From contig RDEW01000017.1 of the NCBI GenBank assembly GCA_011109175.1, forward strand, positions 751,855 through 815,854: DNA of 64,000 nucleotides. The letters are read 5' to 3'. Positions 37,001-47,905 of this stretch are shown here, in pieces (the stretch's first letter is position 1; each line of letters begins with the position of its first letter). The position numbers and the translations under genes were made by a program. The notes under the pieces are model-generated. The model ran no database searches. It was not told the origin of the DNA and was given only the letters and a program-made list of their open reading frames with translations. This DNA comes from Dicyema japonicum (taxonomy: Eukaryota; Dicyemida; Rhombozoa; Dicyemidae).

Positions 37001-37020
37001 GGGGGACGTTTAGTATAAAT
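37001..37020. repeat. Target-site duplication, right
   Basis: GGGGGACGTTTAGTATAAAT, exact match to 35,083-35,102. A (TAA)n run follows it. Confidence 0.85.
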
Positions 37021-37378
37021 TAATAATAATAATAATCACACCAGAGACCACGGTTGCACAAACTAACTAATCACGTGATCTCACCACGCTCTAGCAGGGA
37101 CCTCATCTTGACTCGATGCTCCTCCCTCGTCCTCACTCAAGGACGTATTGGTCGAGTGGCTGGACCTTCGCAGTCACGACGGCGCCTTCCGTGGTTCATT
37201 CCTATCAAAGCTTCAAGAGGCATTAGTGGCTGGAGTTCTTCCAGAAATCCAGCGTTCCGTGATTTTGGAGGCTCTTCTCCGGCTGGCCTCGATCTTCAAG
37301 GCATTCGTCCAAGAGATCAGTGACCCCATATACCACATGCATAAGAGATGCATGGTTCAATGAATTGTTTATTTACAG
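37021..37378. other. GC-richer element debris, unclassified
   Basis: Base composition differs from the surrounding AT-rich DNA. Minus strand reads TDLLDECLEDRGQPEKSLQ and DFWKNSSH; plausible LINE C-terminal debris but not assigned. Confidence 0.35.
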
Positions 37379-37794
37379 TGCTTAATTAAATTAAATTATT
37401 AACCCCGGCTTCGCCAGCAAGTGGGAAGCCGGCGACCATCAAAGAGCGTGCAGTCCGGACAGGCCGCTCCCAGAGATCCTCGACTTTTGCATCCGGTGGT
37501 CCAGGGCAGGGAAAAAGGTCTCGAACTACTCTGCCAGCCAGAAAAGGGTGGTGTCCACACGTAGGCGAGCCAGTCCGATTCTGATCTTCCTCGGGAGCGA
37601 TTGTTCCGTTGGACTGATATCCGGGGGGAAGCGCTCCAAGACTTTGTTATATTGAAGTGTCCTAATGGCCCGTGTTGAGATAAAATCATGGATTCGGCGG
37701 GTCCAAGTTGAGTCTTCTTGAGGGGGGGTGATCTTCGACAAGGCTCTTTGTAGGTCAAAGAGGGTCCTGCGTATGTATCTGCGGTTATTGTTAC

Positions 37795-40620
37795 TTAGCA
37801 AAGCGTGAACTGGGTGATTCGGGTCGAACGACTGCCGTAGGAATTGTAAATTACGCATTTCCAGGTGGTCATAGAGCGGGAGGATTTTCGACTCCCAATG
37901 TAAATGGTCGGTGGGGTTGACTTTAAACAGCCAGTTATTATTCTGAGCGCCGAGTTTTGCACTTTCTGCAATTCTTGAGAAAGGGACAAGGAGATTGAGG
38001 GGGCCCAACTTGGTGAGGCGTAGTTGAGTGTAGTCCTGATGAACTGTTTGTAGAGAAGAGTTAAGTTTTCTTTTTGCTGACCGTTTGAGTGGCCAGCTAC
38101 TGCCCGTAATATGTTAAGTTTCCGCTTGGCTTTTGTCATTACTTCCTCCACTTGTCTGTTGAAACAGAGTGAAGGATCGAAGACAACTCCAAGGATCTTC
38201 GGGTATTTATTTAAGGGGAGTGGTTCGTCACCCAACGAGAGTGTGGGGTTTAGGTTGAATTGTCTTCGATCGGTTGTGAACAGGGTAGCTGATGACTTCG
38301 AGGTGGAAACACTCATCCAGTTTAAGTTCATCCAGTCGGATAGCAAGTTCAGGTGGTACTGCACTTTTTCGGTGGCCAGTCGAACATCGCCACTCCTGGA
38401 TGCGATTACTAGATCATCGGCATATGTCAATAGTAACGTATTTTGGGTTGTTGGGATGTCTTTGACGTAAAGGTTGAAAAGTGAGGGTGAAAGGACTGAT
38501 CCCTGGGGAACACCGTTTGGTAGGAGTCGATATCTTGATAGATTTGAATATAGACACGTATGACCCAGTCTTCCCGAGAGGAAATTTGTGAGCCATGACT
38601 TCCATACAGAGGGAATATTTGAAGAATAGATCTTGTTGCAGAGGACCACACGGGAGATTCTGTCGAAAGCTTTAGTTAGGTCAATAGAGGCCAAGACAGT
38701 TCGTTCCGGGGGTTTGCAGTTGTTGAAACCGTTGGAGATGTATTGGGTTAGTGTCAGTAAGTGCGTGGTGGTCGAGTGTAAAGGACGGAAACCATGTTGT
38801 GAGTCGGAGAGGTCGAGGTAGGGGGTGATTTCGTTAAGAATGATCCTTTCGAGGATTTTTGAGACAACAGATGTTAAGGAAATTGGCCTGAACGAAGAGG
38901 GCAAGGAGGAGGCTTTGTTGTTCTTGAGTATTGGGATAATGTTCGACTTCTTCCATAACATCGGGATGAAACACCTGTTGATGGAGAATTCGTAGATATC
39001 TTTAAGTGCCAAGAGCCCGTTTGGACCGAGGTGCTTTAGGTGGAATATGCTGATCCGATCGGGTCCCGTGGCTGGTGAGTTTCTTGAGTTTGTAATGAGG
39101 TTTTGAACATGACTTACTGATACTTCGAATCGTGCCTTTGTTACCCTTGGGGGTTTAGTAATATGAGGTCGATTTTCTTTATTCATTGGAATATGACTCA
39201 TTTTGCAATAGTGAGTCATCAAGTCATTTGCCTGGCAGTGGAAATCTTTCGTTTGGTTGTCCTTTCCAAGTCTACCTCCATGGGTTGTGCTCGATTCGGT
39301 TTGATTTGATTGTATTTCTCTGATAAATCTCCAGAAACTTTGGGGTTTTGATTTTGGATTCAATCGAGAGACGAAAGTGGACCACTTCTCCTTTTTGAGC
39401 TCCGTAATGAGGTGGGTTATCTTCTTGTTTAGGGAAGAAATTTCATCTTGGAGTTGCTGGTTGGTTGTTCGGGAACGTTTTAGGCGTCTTCTCTCACAGA
39501 TGAGATCCAATATTTCTTTGTTGAAAAATAGTTTGTAATCATGGATGAATCCTTTAGGGACGTGCTTTCTATCCGCCGAAAGGATGGCTGAGTTGAAATG
39601 TGCAATGGCTTTGTCTGGAGAGGTAAAATTATTCACAGAGAAGTTTTCCAGCGACGTTTCGACGTCAACCGTGAAGTCGATCCATCTCGCCCTTTTGTAG
39701 TTCACATAGGTTCGCCTCGACATAGTTCGTCCGAAATGCAAGAAGATGTCGATCAGAATAGGGTTATGATCTGAGGGTAAGTCATATCTGACATCCCAGT
39801 AGATCGATTTTGCAAGGGGAGCTGAGCATATGGAGAGGTCGGGAGACGTGTTAGGATCCCCAGGGCGTGTTCCACATCTCGTGTGTTGGCGGGGGTTATT
39901 CAATATCACTAGGTGTTCCAGTTCAGAGATCACTTGTTTCCCTCTGTGGTCCGAATTCTGGTTTCGGAACCATAGTGGATCTTTAGCGTTTAGATCGCCG
40001 CAAATAACTATGTTTTCGTATAGTTGAAGGAATTCTAGGTTTGGTCGGTAACTCTTCTGGCAGCAAGACGAAGGGGGAATGTAGATATTCAGAATTGTGT
40101 AAGGAGTTGACATAATATTGATGGTGATGGATAGCAATTCCATATGTTTATCAGAAGCCGCTGTCAATGTGTGGTCAGTGGTATCCGTGAATGGGATGGA
40201 GTTGTGAATGAGGGTGACCAGGCCACCACCGTGAGATCCATTTGATCGCTCAGAACGGAGCAAAGAGTAGTTTTTGAATTTTGGTGTTTGGGAGAAGGCA
40301 GACAAACGTGACTCCTGTAGAAGGGCAATGTCAATACGGTGTTTAACCAAGTACTCAGCCAATTCGGTATGTTTCGAGGTGATTCCATTGATGTTAAGTT
40401 GTAAGATTCTGATGGGTCTATTCTGCGGCCCTGGGTTTAGTTCAATGTCACCGGATGTCAGGAGGGATTCTTGGGAGCGAAAGCTTCGTGCCCGCTCAAT
40501 GGTCGCCATCGAGATCTCCTTGAAGAGAGACGATAGGGAAAAGATGTGGTTCTTTTTCATGTGTGCTGTGTAGGGCACAGGCACAACCAAATGACACCTC
40601 TTGGTGAACCACAACGTCAT
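37795..40620 (-). CDS. LINE endonuclease-reverse transcriptase polyprotein with 2A-like leader
   Basis: 941 codons. Residues 1-65: leader ending in SLLTSGDIELNPGP. Residues ~70-300: AP-like endonuclease (LQLNINGI, LLQESRLS, NIYIPPSS, CGDLNAKDPLW, SDHNPIL). Residues ~450-800: RT (ATGPDRISIFHLKHLGP, FRPISLTSVVSKILERI, ASIDLTKAFDRI, LPNGVPQGSVLSPSLFNLY, LLTYADDLVIASR with catalytic YADD). Then the thumb (ILGVVFDPSLCFNRQVEEV, YASPSWAPS). The frame is lost in the AAA run at 37,922-37,924 (coding strand), after GCLK. The family C terminus (TDHLHWESKILPLYDHLEM...) continues in another frame to about 37,526, a one-base homopolymer difference. Only this break separates it from a full-length protein of about 1,070 residues; a CPDC-containing tail in a third frame is uncertain. 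Confidence 0.93.
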   Translation of the reverse strand: MTLWFTKRCHLVVPVPYTAHMKKNHIFSLSSLFKEISMATIERARSFRSQESLLTSGDIELNPGPQNRPIRILQLNINGITSKHTELAEYLVKHRIDIALLQESRLSAFSQTPKFKNYSLLRSERSNGSHGGGLVTLIHNSIPFTDTTDHTLTAASDKHMELLSITINIMSTPYTILNIYIPPSSCCQKSYRPNLEFLQLYENIVICGDLNAKDPLWFRNQNSDHRGKQVISELEHLVILNNPRQHTRCGTRPGDPNTSPDLSICSAPLAKSIYWDVRYDLPSDHNPILIDIFLHFGRTMSRRTYVNYKRARWIDFTVDVETSLENFSVNNFTSPDKAIAHFNSAILSADRKHVPKGFIHDYKLFFNKEILDLICERRRLKRSRTTNQQLQDEISSLNKKITHLITELKKEKWSTFVSRLNPKSKPQSFWRFIREIQSNQTESSTTHGGRLGKDNQTKDFHCQANDLMTHYCKMSHIPMNKENRPHITKPPRVTKARFEVSVSHVQNLITNSRNSPATGPDRISIFHLKHLGPNGLLALKDIYEFSINRCFIPMLWKKSNIIPILKNNKASSLPSSFRPISLTSVVSKILERIILNEITPYLDLSDSQHGFRPLHSTTTHLLTLTQYISNGFNNCKPPERTVLASIDLTKAFDRISRVVLCNKIYSSNIPSVWKSWLTNFLSGRLGHTCLYSNLSRYRLLPNGVPQGSVLSPSLFNLYVKDIPTTQNTLLLTYADDLVIASRSGDVRLATEKVQYHLNLLSDWMNLNWMSVSTSKSSATLFTTDRRQFNLNPTLSLGDEPLPLNKYPKILGVVFDPSLCFNRQVEEVMTKAKRKLNILRAVAGHSNGQQKENLTLLYKQFIRTTLNYASPSWAPSISLSLSQELQKVQNSALRIITGCLKSTPPTIYIGSRKSSRSMTTWKCVIYNSYGSRSTRITQFTLC
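40426..40452 (-). promoter_or_regulatory. 2A-type ribosome-skipping motif in the LINE leader
   Basis: Codons 57-65 of the LINE ORF read GDIELNPGP, a full match to the 2A core D(V/I)ExNPGP, preceded by SLLTS. In known 2A peptides translation skips the Gly-Pro bond, so the 64-residue leader would be released from the endonuclease-RT. Such motifs are established for several CR1/L2/ingi-type LINEs. Activity here is inferred from sequence. Confidence 0.8.
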
Positions 40621-40800
40621 AATTGACTAATATAGTTTTTTTTGCTTAATTAATTAATTAAATTTTGACATTCGTGGTTGATTTTCTGTTGTTTTTTTAA
40701 TAGAAATTAATAAAATAAATTTTAATAATTAAATTAATTTTAAGGATTTTTAAATTTATAAAATAACAACATAACGTAGTGATTATGGTTGTCATCTTAG

Positions 40801-41191
40801 ATGTTAAATACTCAACAGATCTTTGAGGATATTAAATCAGCTGGAACGTTTGAAGTTATTAGAAAGGAGTGTTTAGAATCATTATCTTCAACAGTTAATA
40901 TTTTAGTTTAAATCAAGCCATTTGATGATTTGAAAATTTTGATTGACGAAATTGTTGGGGATTACTATCATTGGAATTTAATTTTGAAACAAGACGGTCT
41001 TTTATCATAGATTTGATTGCTGAACAAATTAGCAGGTTAAATTTTTGCAAAAAAATAAATTTTTTAGAGCAGATCACTTTACGAGCAAATTGATAATATT
41101 GCTACTCAACTAATTAAACGTAACATGGATGAAAAATTGTTCCCCGTATAATGAAATTATCGATCGACATTTAAAATTTAATTCAAAATAA
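40801..41191 (+). CDS. BOD1/Shg1-domain protein (small, two tiny introns)
   Basis: ATG at 40,801: IFEDIKSAGTFEVIRKECLESL matches the start of the BOD1/COMPASS-Shg1 domain (VEQLKSQGLFDSFRRDCL). Exon 1 ends at about 40,893; a 24-nt intron; then PFDDLKILIDEIVGDYYHWN (cf. NLRQRVDNFVSxHL..W) and SFIIDLIAEQIS; a 32-nt intron; then LYEQIDNIATQLIKRNM, LFP and YNEIIDRHLKF (cf. RIISQVVDPK...IFRPQIERAIHEF), stop at 41,189-41,191. About 110 residues, essentially the domain alone. Frame breaks in TTTT (40,982-40,985) and CCCC (41,142-41,145). BOD1 acts in chromosome biorientation via PP2A and Shg1 in Set1/COMPASS; I cannot tell which role applies. Confidence 0.6.
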
Positions 41192-41259
41192 AATTAAATT
41201 TTTTAATTTTTTTCTTAAGGAACTGATCCAGAGGGAGTTACCGTCAGTTCAAGGTGGAG

Positions 41260-41375
41260 GGAGGATATCACCCAAACAGGTGGCGCCCCAGGCGAGGTAT
41301 CTACCGCTTGCCGTATGAAAAGAGTTGTCCATCTGGTCTTTTGTTAGCTGAGGCCTGTCCGAGAGGCTCAAAACT
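41260..41375 (-). mobile_element. RLE-1 endonuclease scrap (copy H)
   Basis: The + strand caggtggcgccccaggcgag parallels caggtaacgccccagacgag in copy D, and the minus strand reads KRPDGQLFSYGKR, the PDG motif. About 115 bp. Confidence 0.5.
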
Positions 41376-41439
41376 TTTTATTATTCAGTTAGAATCTCGA
41401 GATCACCGAGAAAGACAGAAAAAAACGTCAAACAGTTAT

Positions 41440-41840
41440 GTGATACCAGTTCCCACAATCAACTGCGCCATCCAACGTCTTGGTCTTCCATTGTTCCCAC
41501 TACTGTACGAAAGAGCCTTCTCGCATTCCTGCAAATGGAATCCACAAAAGAACGATATACTAACCTAGGTCACGATTGTGCCACACGTTTCGAATTTTTT
41601 TAACTAGACGTCTCCATCAGCCTCTGCTGTGTACATCTGTTAGTAGATCTTCTAGGTCTTCCGCACATTTAAGTTTTCTTCCAATTCCATTAAGACCCTT
41701 GTTTAAAGCCACAGAGTGTGACTCTAGGCCTTCCTCTGAACGATGTTTTGTTCTTATTGTTCAAGTAATTGTCCGTTATTATATTTGCAGGGGGCGTTTA
41801 TGTGCATTCTAAGCACGTGTTAAACAGTCTCCACCATGAT
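41440..41840 (-). mobile_element. RTE-like LINE C-terminal scrap
   Basis: Minus strand: GLNGIGRKLKCAEDLEDLLT...WRRLVKKI, resembling the end of the 35-37 kb copy (SKPSEKKLKTGEDLDELRS...WKRLTLNI). Confidence 0.55.
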
Positions 41841-41929
41841 TCAATAATATCGATGTTTATTGCCATAGATTCTGCCAGAGTATAATTTCTTATTTAATTA
41901 TTCTATTTTGGTTGAGCTGGTGACGTGGC

Positions 41930-44745
41930 TCTATTGCACACATGTCTTTTTCGTGCTTTTCTTCGGATCTTTCACTATTAGCTCGTTCAATGTAAGAGGA
42001 TTAAAGTCGGATACTAAAAGAAGAAATTTATGTTTGGATCGTACAAGGTAACCATGGCGTGCTTACAGGAAACGAAAGTAAAAGGCGGACTAGATGAAAT
42101 CAACAATGATTTCCGCCTGATAATGCACCCTTTGAATTGCCCACACTACGGCATGGGATTTGCAATACGAAAAAACTGAACAATCGAATCCACAAGACGT
42201 GGAGGGTGAGCGATAGAATGTGTGTTTTACAATTAAAATACGATGAAAGGAACAATTCTATAATCTCCATTATTAATGTATGTGCACCAACTTCGGTGAG
42301 AGTATCAATCAATGGAGACGAACTAGACGACTTCTATTCCTCCTTGTCCCAAGTATATATATCTTTGGAAACATCGTTCATAATATACATTGCCGGAGAT
42401 TGGAACGCAAAGGCAGGACGTGGGAGTAGTCACGAAGAATTCATGGGAAGCCATGGAAGGGGATCAGGAACCATTCAGGAGAATCGCTTATCGAATTTTG
42501 CAATACATTCAAACTATTTCTATGCAATACTGCTTTCAGGCACTCAGCAAGACATAAGACGACATGGAGCTGCTACCGAAAGGACAAATCTGGGACTATC
42601 AAGCCTATATATAACCAAATAGATTACATTATCTGCAAACAAGCCTACAAGGCACTGCTAACAGATTCTCGGAGCTACAGTGGGACACTAGTAGATAGTG
42701 ATCACAGATTGGTTGTGGCACGTTTCCTTTTCAAACGATATTTTGGGGTTTCCAAAGCGGCTGGCATGAGGATATCTGAGGGGAGGTTCGCAGTAGAGCA
42801 ACTCTGCATGGTGGGACCGACTCGGGAAAGCTATCAAAATACATTGAGAGAAAAGATCAGACAGTGGAATAAAGAAAAAATGCCTGGGGAGCTGTGGCAA
42901 GACACCATCGATGCAATAAAGTGCGCGGCCCATTCAACAGTTGGAGTAAAACCGAAGCATTTCAACGGGCACTATGACCACGAGCTTGAAGAACTATCCA
43001 AATTGCAGAGGAACCTACGTTTACAGGTCGAAACCTGTCAGGACCAGGCAAAGGAACACACTCTAAGAGTCATGCGGAACCAAACCTGTATAAAATAAAG
43101 AAAAGAACGAGGGAAATAAAGGAAAATAAACTTGCTGGAATGGCTAAAGAAGTAGAAAGACTCAAAAACGGAGCGCAGATGTTCAAGGCTGTTCACCTAC
43201 TACATAGAGACACGCAGTCATCAAAAATCACAATACATTGACAGTTTGGAAAGACTATGTTAAACAAAAATGAAATTCTATCGGCCATATCCAGCCATTA
43301 TCAGCAGGCCTTCAATCAAAACCACGGGGAAAAATCAAACAATTCGATGGTGAAGCACGAGAACTAAATATTCCGATAACGATTCTGGAAACAAAAAAAG
43401 CCCTGGACAAACTGAACAACAATAGAGCTGCTGGCCCTGACAACATAAATGCAGAACTTCTCAAATATGCACCGACCGAGATCTCTGAACTATTAACTGA
43501 GATATACAACAAAACATTCAAATACAACTCACCACTGGATGTGGGTAATGGCACACTAATTGCACTACAAAAACCGGGCAAAGCTAAAGGCCCCTTAACG
43601 AATTTAAGACCCATCGTACTATTGACGACTCTACGCAAGACACTATCACTTATAGTGCTGAACAGGATTGGATCTGACATCGAGAACTTTCTCTCTCACG
43701 GTCAAAGCGGATTCAGGTCAGGGAGATCTACAGCTGATGTGGTCTAGGGACATCGATGGCTCTGTGCAACATATTAAAAGTACAAGGGGCTACTGACATC
43801 CTTGGCATGGACATGTCCAAAGCCTTTGACTCTATACACAGAGGGAGATTTTTCGATATCTTAGAGAAGTTGGTTGACAATGACAGTGTCAGAATGATCC
43901 GTATATTACTTGGAACAACGCACTAAGTGTACGTTTTGGAAATTTGGAGTCTGTCCCATTCGAGACAACGTTCGGGGTACCGCAGGGAGATTCCTTGTCA
44001 CTGGTGCTTTTTGTCACATATCTGGAGGCGGCAATCAGAGACTTCAGACTATTAATTGGCGACTTACCTCAAACTGAAGTGATTTATGCAGATGATATCG
44101 ACTATATATCCAGCGACGAGAAAACATTAAACTATATACGGACAAGGATGCCAGATGTGCTAGAAAAATGGTTTATCAAAATCAATAAGAAAAAGACGGA
44201 GACAGCAACCATACGCCGTGAATTAACCCGAACTGATGAAAAATAGAGATACTGTAAAAAATTGGGGTCGTTGCTTGGAGACGCTGAGAATATCACTAAC
44301 AGGAAGATATTGGCTGTCGCGGCCTTTAGAAAAATGGGAGTAATCTGGAATCATCGTAAACAAATTAGCACACAATTACGTGTAAAACTATACAATGCCT
44401 TCGTGAAACCGGTCTCAATGTACAACGCTGCAACATGGGGTGTCTCAGAAGCGGTAATGGACAAACTAGATGCCTTCCATCGTAAACAACTCCGACTGTT
44501 GCTTGGCATCAACTGGCCAAAAAAATTACAAACAAGAATCTATACAAAGTATGTAATACAAGACCATTGAGTCTGGATATCCTTAAATCAAGATGGCGTC
44601 TGTTTGGCCACATCCTTCGAATGAGTCAGATGACGCTTGCTAAAAAAGCAATGGAGAACTATTTCTGCCCAGAAGTGAATACCTCGTTCCGTGGAAGACC
44701 TGTAGAAAATACGGCACAAAGCGGAACCTTATTTAAATAAATTAC
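41930..44745 (+). mobile_element. RTE-like LINE, nearly full length, frameshifted
   Basis: Plus strand in order: SSFNVRGLKSDTKRRNL (endonuclease start), ACLQETKVKG, YGMGFAIRK, IAGDWNAKAGRGSSHEEFMG, DSDHRLVVARFLFK, LDKLNNNRAAGPDNINAELL, GNGTLIALQKPGKAKGPL, SGFRSGRSTADVV, LGMDMSKAFDS (motif A, about 43,800), FGVPQGDSLSLVLF, EVIYADDIDYIS (catalytic YADD, about 44,080), FVKPVSMYNAATWG, RWRLFGHILRM. One stop sits directly after TADVV and several one-base shifts are present. No 2A motif was found at its start. Ends at about 44,740 with an AT tail. Confidence 0.85.
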
Positions 44746-44759
44746 ATTTTTGGTTCTTC

Positions 44760-45240
44760 GAAAGTTACTATTAATAATAATAATTCTTTGACAAACTACG
44801 TAAATTTCTAGGCCCAGTAAATTACGTAATTTTTTCGATGAAATATTATCCATTTTCTTTGAGCTCTAGCCTATGTGTTCAGTCTTTTCCTGATTAACCC
44901 GAAGAGACCAATTCTTAAATTCTTCATAGATTTTTTTCTAAAACAAGTCCAATTACCTGACACAAAATTTATGTTATCTGCATATGTAATCTCCATCGGC
45001 ATGCATCCTTCACATTTTGTTCCAAGAGCTCTCAGTGCTGCCTCCAGGTATACGACGAATAGAACCGGAGATAGAGTCCCCTTGAAGTATTCCAACTGTT
45101 GTTCGAAAAACATCGATATCGTGTTCCCAACCCGTACAGTTAATTCAGTATAAGACAATAGGAAACAAATAAGTCTTGTGTTATCCTCATCAAGGAAACT
45201 TCCAACAATATTTTTCTGGACATGTCCACTACCAGAATTT
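44760..45240 (-). mobile_element. RTE-like LINE RT fragment
   Basis: Minus strand: TELTVRVGNTIS, a degraded PQG block, LSPVLFVVYLEAALRAL, MEITYADNINFVS (YADD changed to YADN), IRKRLNT. It lies tail to tail with the copy at 41.9-44.7 kb. Confidence 0.75.
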
Positions 45241-46856
45241 TAAAATCATTTAAAAAGGTGTGGTATTTTAATTAATTTTATAAGGTGTGAAAACCACTTT
45301 TTGATATTTTTATTAAACGTTAGCAATTTCTGAATTTAAAAAAAACATCTTAGTGAAATTAGAGGTGGGGATGTCTTCTCTTTTTGCCTACAATTTTAAA
45401 ATGGTCGCTTTTATTGAATAAAACATTAATTTTTAGTAACTAATCTAGTTAGTATCAAAGTTGAGTTAATTATTATTATAGATTTAATTTATGATAAAAT
45501 GAATAAAGTTTAATTAACATAGGTTCTGCATCGAAAGGCCTGGACTCTTCACTGAGGTCAATCTTCAATCGTTAATAAGCTGGATATACGATTGCAGATT
45601 ACAGCTCTCCATACGGAAGACCACTATTCTCTCTTTTACAGTCATCTTCACTATTCTCAGGAATCTCTACTGGTCCCCATTTAGCTTCACATCGGACATC
45701 AACTATAGAGAAAACTATAGCCAATCTCTGTTTTTTCCAGCATCAAAATAAAATTTTTCTTGGAGATAAAAATCCTTTGCTCCCATCTAATATAAAAAAA
45801 AGTTTTTTTTCATGGAAATTAAATATCATATTTCATTAATAGCTTTTTAATAACCAAAAATTAGGTTTTATTTTTTAATGAAAATACAGATTCTATTTTT
45901 AAAACCTGGGAAATGTGGCTTGGTGTTTGTCCATTACCACCAAACTATTTGACAGTTGTTTTGAAGTAAAGTTCTTCCAATAATGGATCAATCTCTCATG
46001 CTTTCCTTATAATTCCTCGATAAATGTAAAAAAACCCAGCCATCTCAACCACAGCCTTTAGCATTTCACAAATATCAGAATCACACAAACCATCGGATAC
46101 GAAATTTGCATTTTCGAATTTTTTCAAAATAGAGGCCACTCATTCACGCTTCAAAATGATCCACGACTAAGTTTCTACTATTTCTGTCAAAAGCATTTGT
46201 ATCAACAAGCTTTTGTGCTTTCAGCTATTGATCACTGATGAAAGCGATATTTCCCTACATCTGGAGTTCGAGTCCTTTTGCTACACTTTCGTTGTGGCTA
46301 CCATTCATCTTCACAAGACTATGTGAACAAAATTGGGAATTGGATTTATAATTGTGCCTTCTTGTCTCATTGGCTTCCTGTGCCATTTTTTTGTCATAGC
46401 TCATTTTCAATTTTCTGACAAATCAGATAATTCTCATTTATCTCTAAAAGCGTCTGCTTTGCAGCTGTTATTTTTATGTTGGCAACCAGTTGAAAGGATA
46501 AGGTAAATAAGTAGATTCTGACTCAAAAATCCGATTTTTATTTAATTTATTGTGTTTGTTTTTAATTTAATGACATTGAACAAAGGAAACACTTTGCAAT
46601 AAAAAAAATCAATTCTTAAAAATTTTAGCAGTATATTTAAATCAAGGACTTAATATAATTTTAATCCTAATCATTTTTCGTCTATGATTTTCTTTAATAC
46701 GACTTAAAGCATATTTCTATATCATGTTCATACTAAATTAAAATAGCTGAATAGCTTCTAATCAAAATAAATTTTAATTAATGTTGCAATAATTAAACCA
46801 CAAAAGCATGATGATGCAATTTTAATTATAAATATACGCTTCGAGGAACAGTAGAA
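45241..46856. other. Mostly empty; possible short coding pieces near 45.9-46.5 kb
   Basis: Minus strand 46,480-46,000 shows short protein-like runs (NIKITAAKQTLLEINENYLICQKIENEL; SDGLCDSDICEMLKAVVEMAGFFYIY) in different frames with small gaps. They may be exons or element debris. I recognise no family. The rest is AT-rich. Confidence 0.3.
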
Positions 46857-47108
46857 ATGGAAAAAAATGTTGTTCTATATCTTATAATATTTAGCTTTGG
46901 AAAGAGGCATCTGATCAGGGAAGATTGCACGAATTTTTTCTTGAACATACTGGAATCTCAATTGAAGACTGGAATAATGCATCTGATAATACTTTTTTTG
47001 CTCATGAAAAATTTAGAATGTCGAAAGAAGCGTGTGACTTTTTTCATAGTAGGTAAGTAAAGATGATTGTCATTAATACTTAGATTTGCTCCTTTAAAAG
47101 ATGATTAA
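46857..47108 (+). CDS. Tiny three-exon gene, unrecognised acidic protein
   Basis: Proposed exons 46857-46868, 46895-47052, 47084-47108; introns 26 and 31 nt. They join in one frame of about 64 residues that includes LWKEASDQGRLHEFFLEHTG, ISIEDWNN, FRMSKEACDFFHSR and FAPLKDD. Exon 2 is open in a different frame from the long unspliced reading of the same DNA, which lacks protein character. The second donor (GTAAGT) is the best consensus donor I saw in the window. No family recognised; an upstream exon cannot be excluded. Confidence 0.45.
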
Positions 47109-47639
47109 TTGTATAAAAATATTCTCTATAATGCCTGCATTAGATATAAATTACTGTAACTCAAATTAAATATAAATAATTTGTACATTTTCGACTTGTT
47201 CTGTAGTTTAACTTTTCGTTGATCTAATGTTGAAAATTAATCTAAATATCGATATATCCGAAGTCCTCTTATAGGACTAACTCTTCTTGCTTGATTAAGT
47301 AAACTCAAAACTCAGTGAACTCAAAACCCTCGTCCACCGAACTATCAGAACTGACAACTTTTTATTTCGAGTGTGATCTACTTGTCATTGTCAACTCCTA
47401 CATCACACACTTCAGTTTTTTAAATCAAGAATAAGGTCCAAAAGCATTTTCTCCTCATAAAAGAGAAGGATCGTAGACCTCTTCGAGGTTATCACAAGGA
47501 AGATATAATCTTTGTTTATTTGCTGGTTTAAGATTTATTCGATGTTTAGTTAGCTGAATCAACCAATTTATAATCGTGGATCAAGAACTTCAATACAAAT
47601 CTAACGAACTTCTTCATTATTTAATTTAAGTATCACTTT

Positions 47640-47905
47640 GGAGACGGACATTTCGCTAGAAGGAAGAATCGTAAAACAGATTGGCGTTCTTTGGGGATGT
47701 TGTCCGTTCTGATTCCCTGGAAAGGACCATTATGCTGAGCAATATTACTGGGAAGAAGAAGACCTTGTAGACCGAGGACTTGGTGGCTATCCACAGTAGA
47801 AGACGTCACGGGAATGCCTACATCAAGGCTACTCCAAATTGCGACGGATCGAGGAGAGTGGAGAAAATTGATTTATGAAATCTCCAAGGGTCGGACATGA
47901 CTTTA
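47640..47905 (+). mobile_element. LINE C-terminal fragment (RTE-like)
   Basis: Plus strand: RKTDWRSLGMLSVLIPWKG, then TWWLSTVEDVTG...QIATDRGEWRKLIYEIS. This is the R/KxWxxDVExD...A.DR..WR.I block at the end of RTE-type proteins. Confidence 0.6.

Larger units (their letters stand above)
37390..40642 (-). mobile_element. Nearly intact Jockey-like non-LTR retrotransposon
   Basis: Bounded by candidate TSDs TGCTTAATTAA at 37,379-37,389 and 40,643-40,653. Only about 22 nt of 5' UTR precede the long frame. The 3' end on the minus strand reads GCGAAGCCGGGGTTAATAA followed by an AT-rich tail. No separate ORF1 is seen. It is the best-preserved element in the window and the reference for the decayed Jockey-like copies. 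Confidence 0.85.

Noticed and set aside
38111-40573. Plus-strand ORFs opposite the Jockey-like LINE
   Set aside because: Antisense shadows of a 941-codon frame with clear endonuclease and RT motifs.
45990-46480. A host gene with short exons on the minus strand
   Set aside because: Protein-like runs occur in several frames, but no set of GT..AG junctions joined them and no family was recognised. It is reported only as a weak intergenic note.
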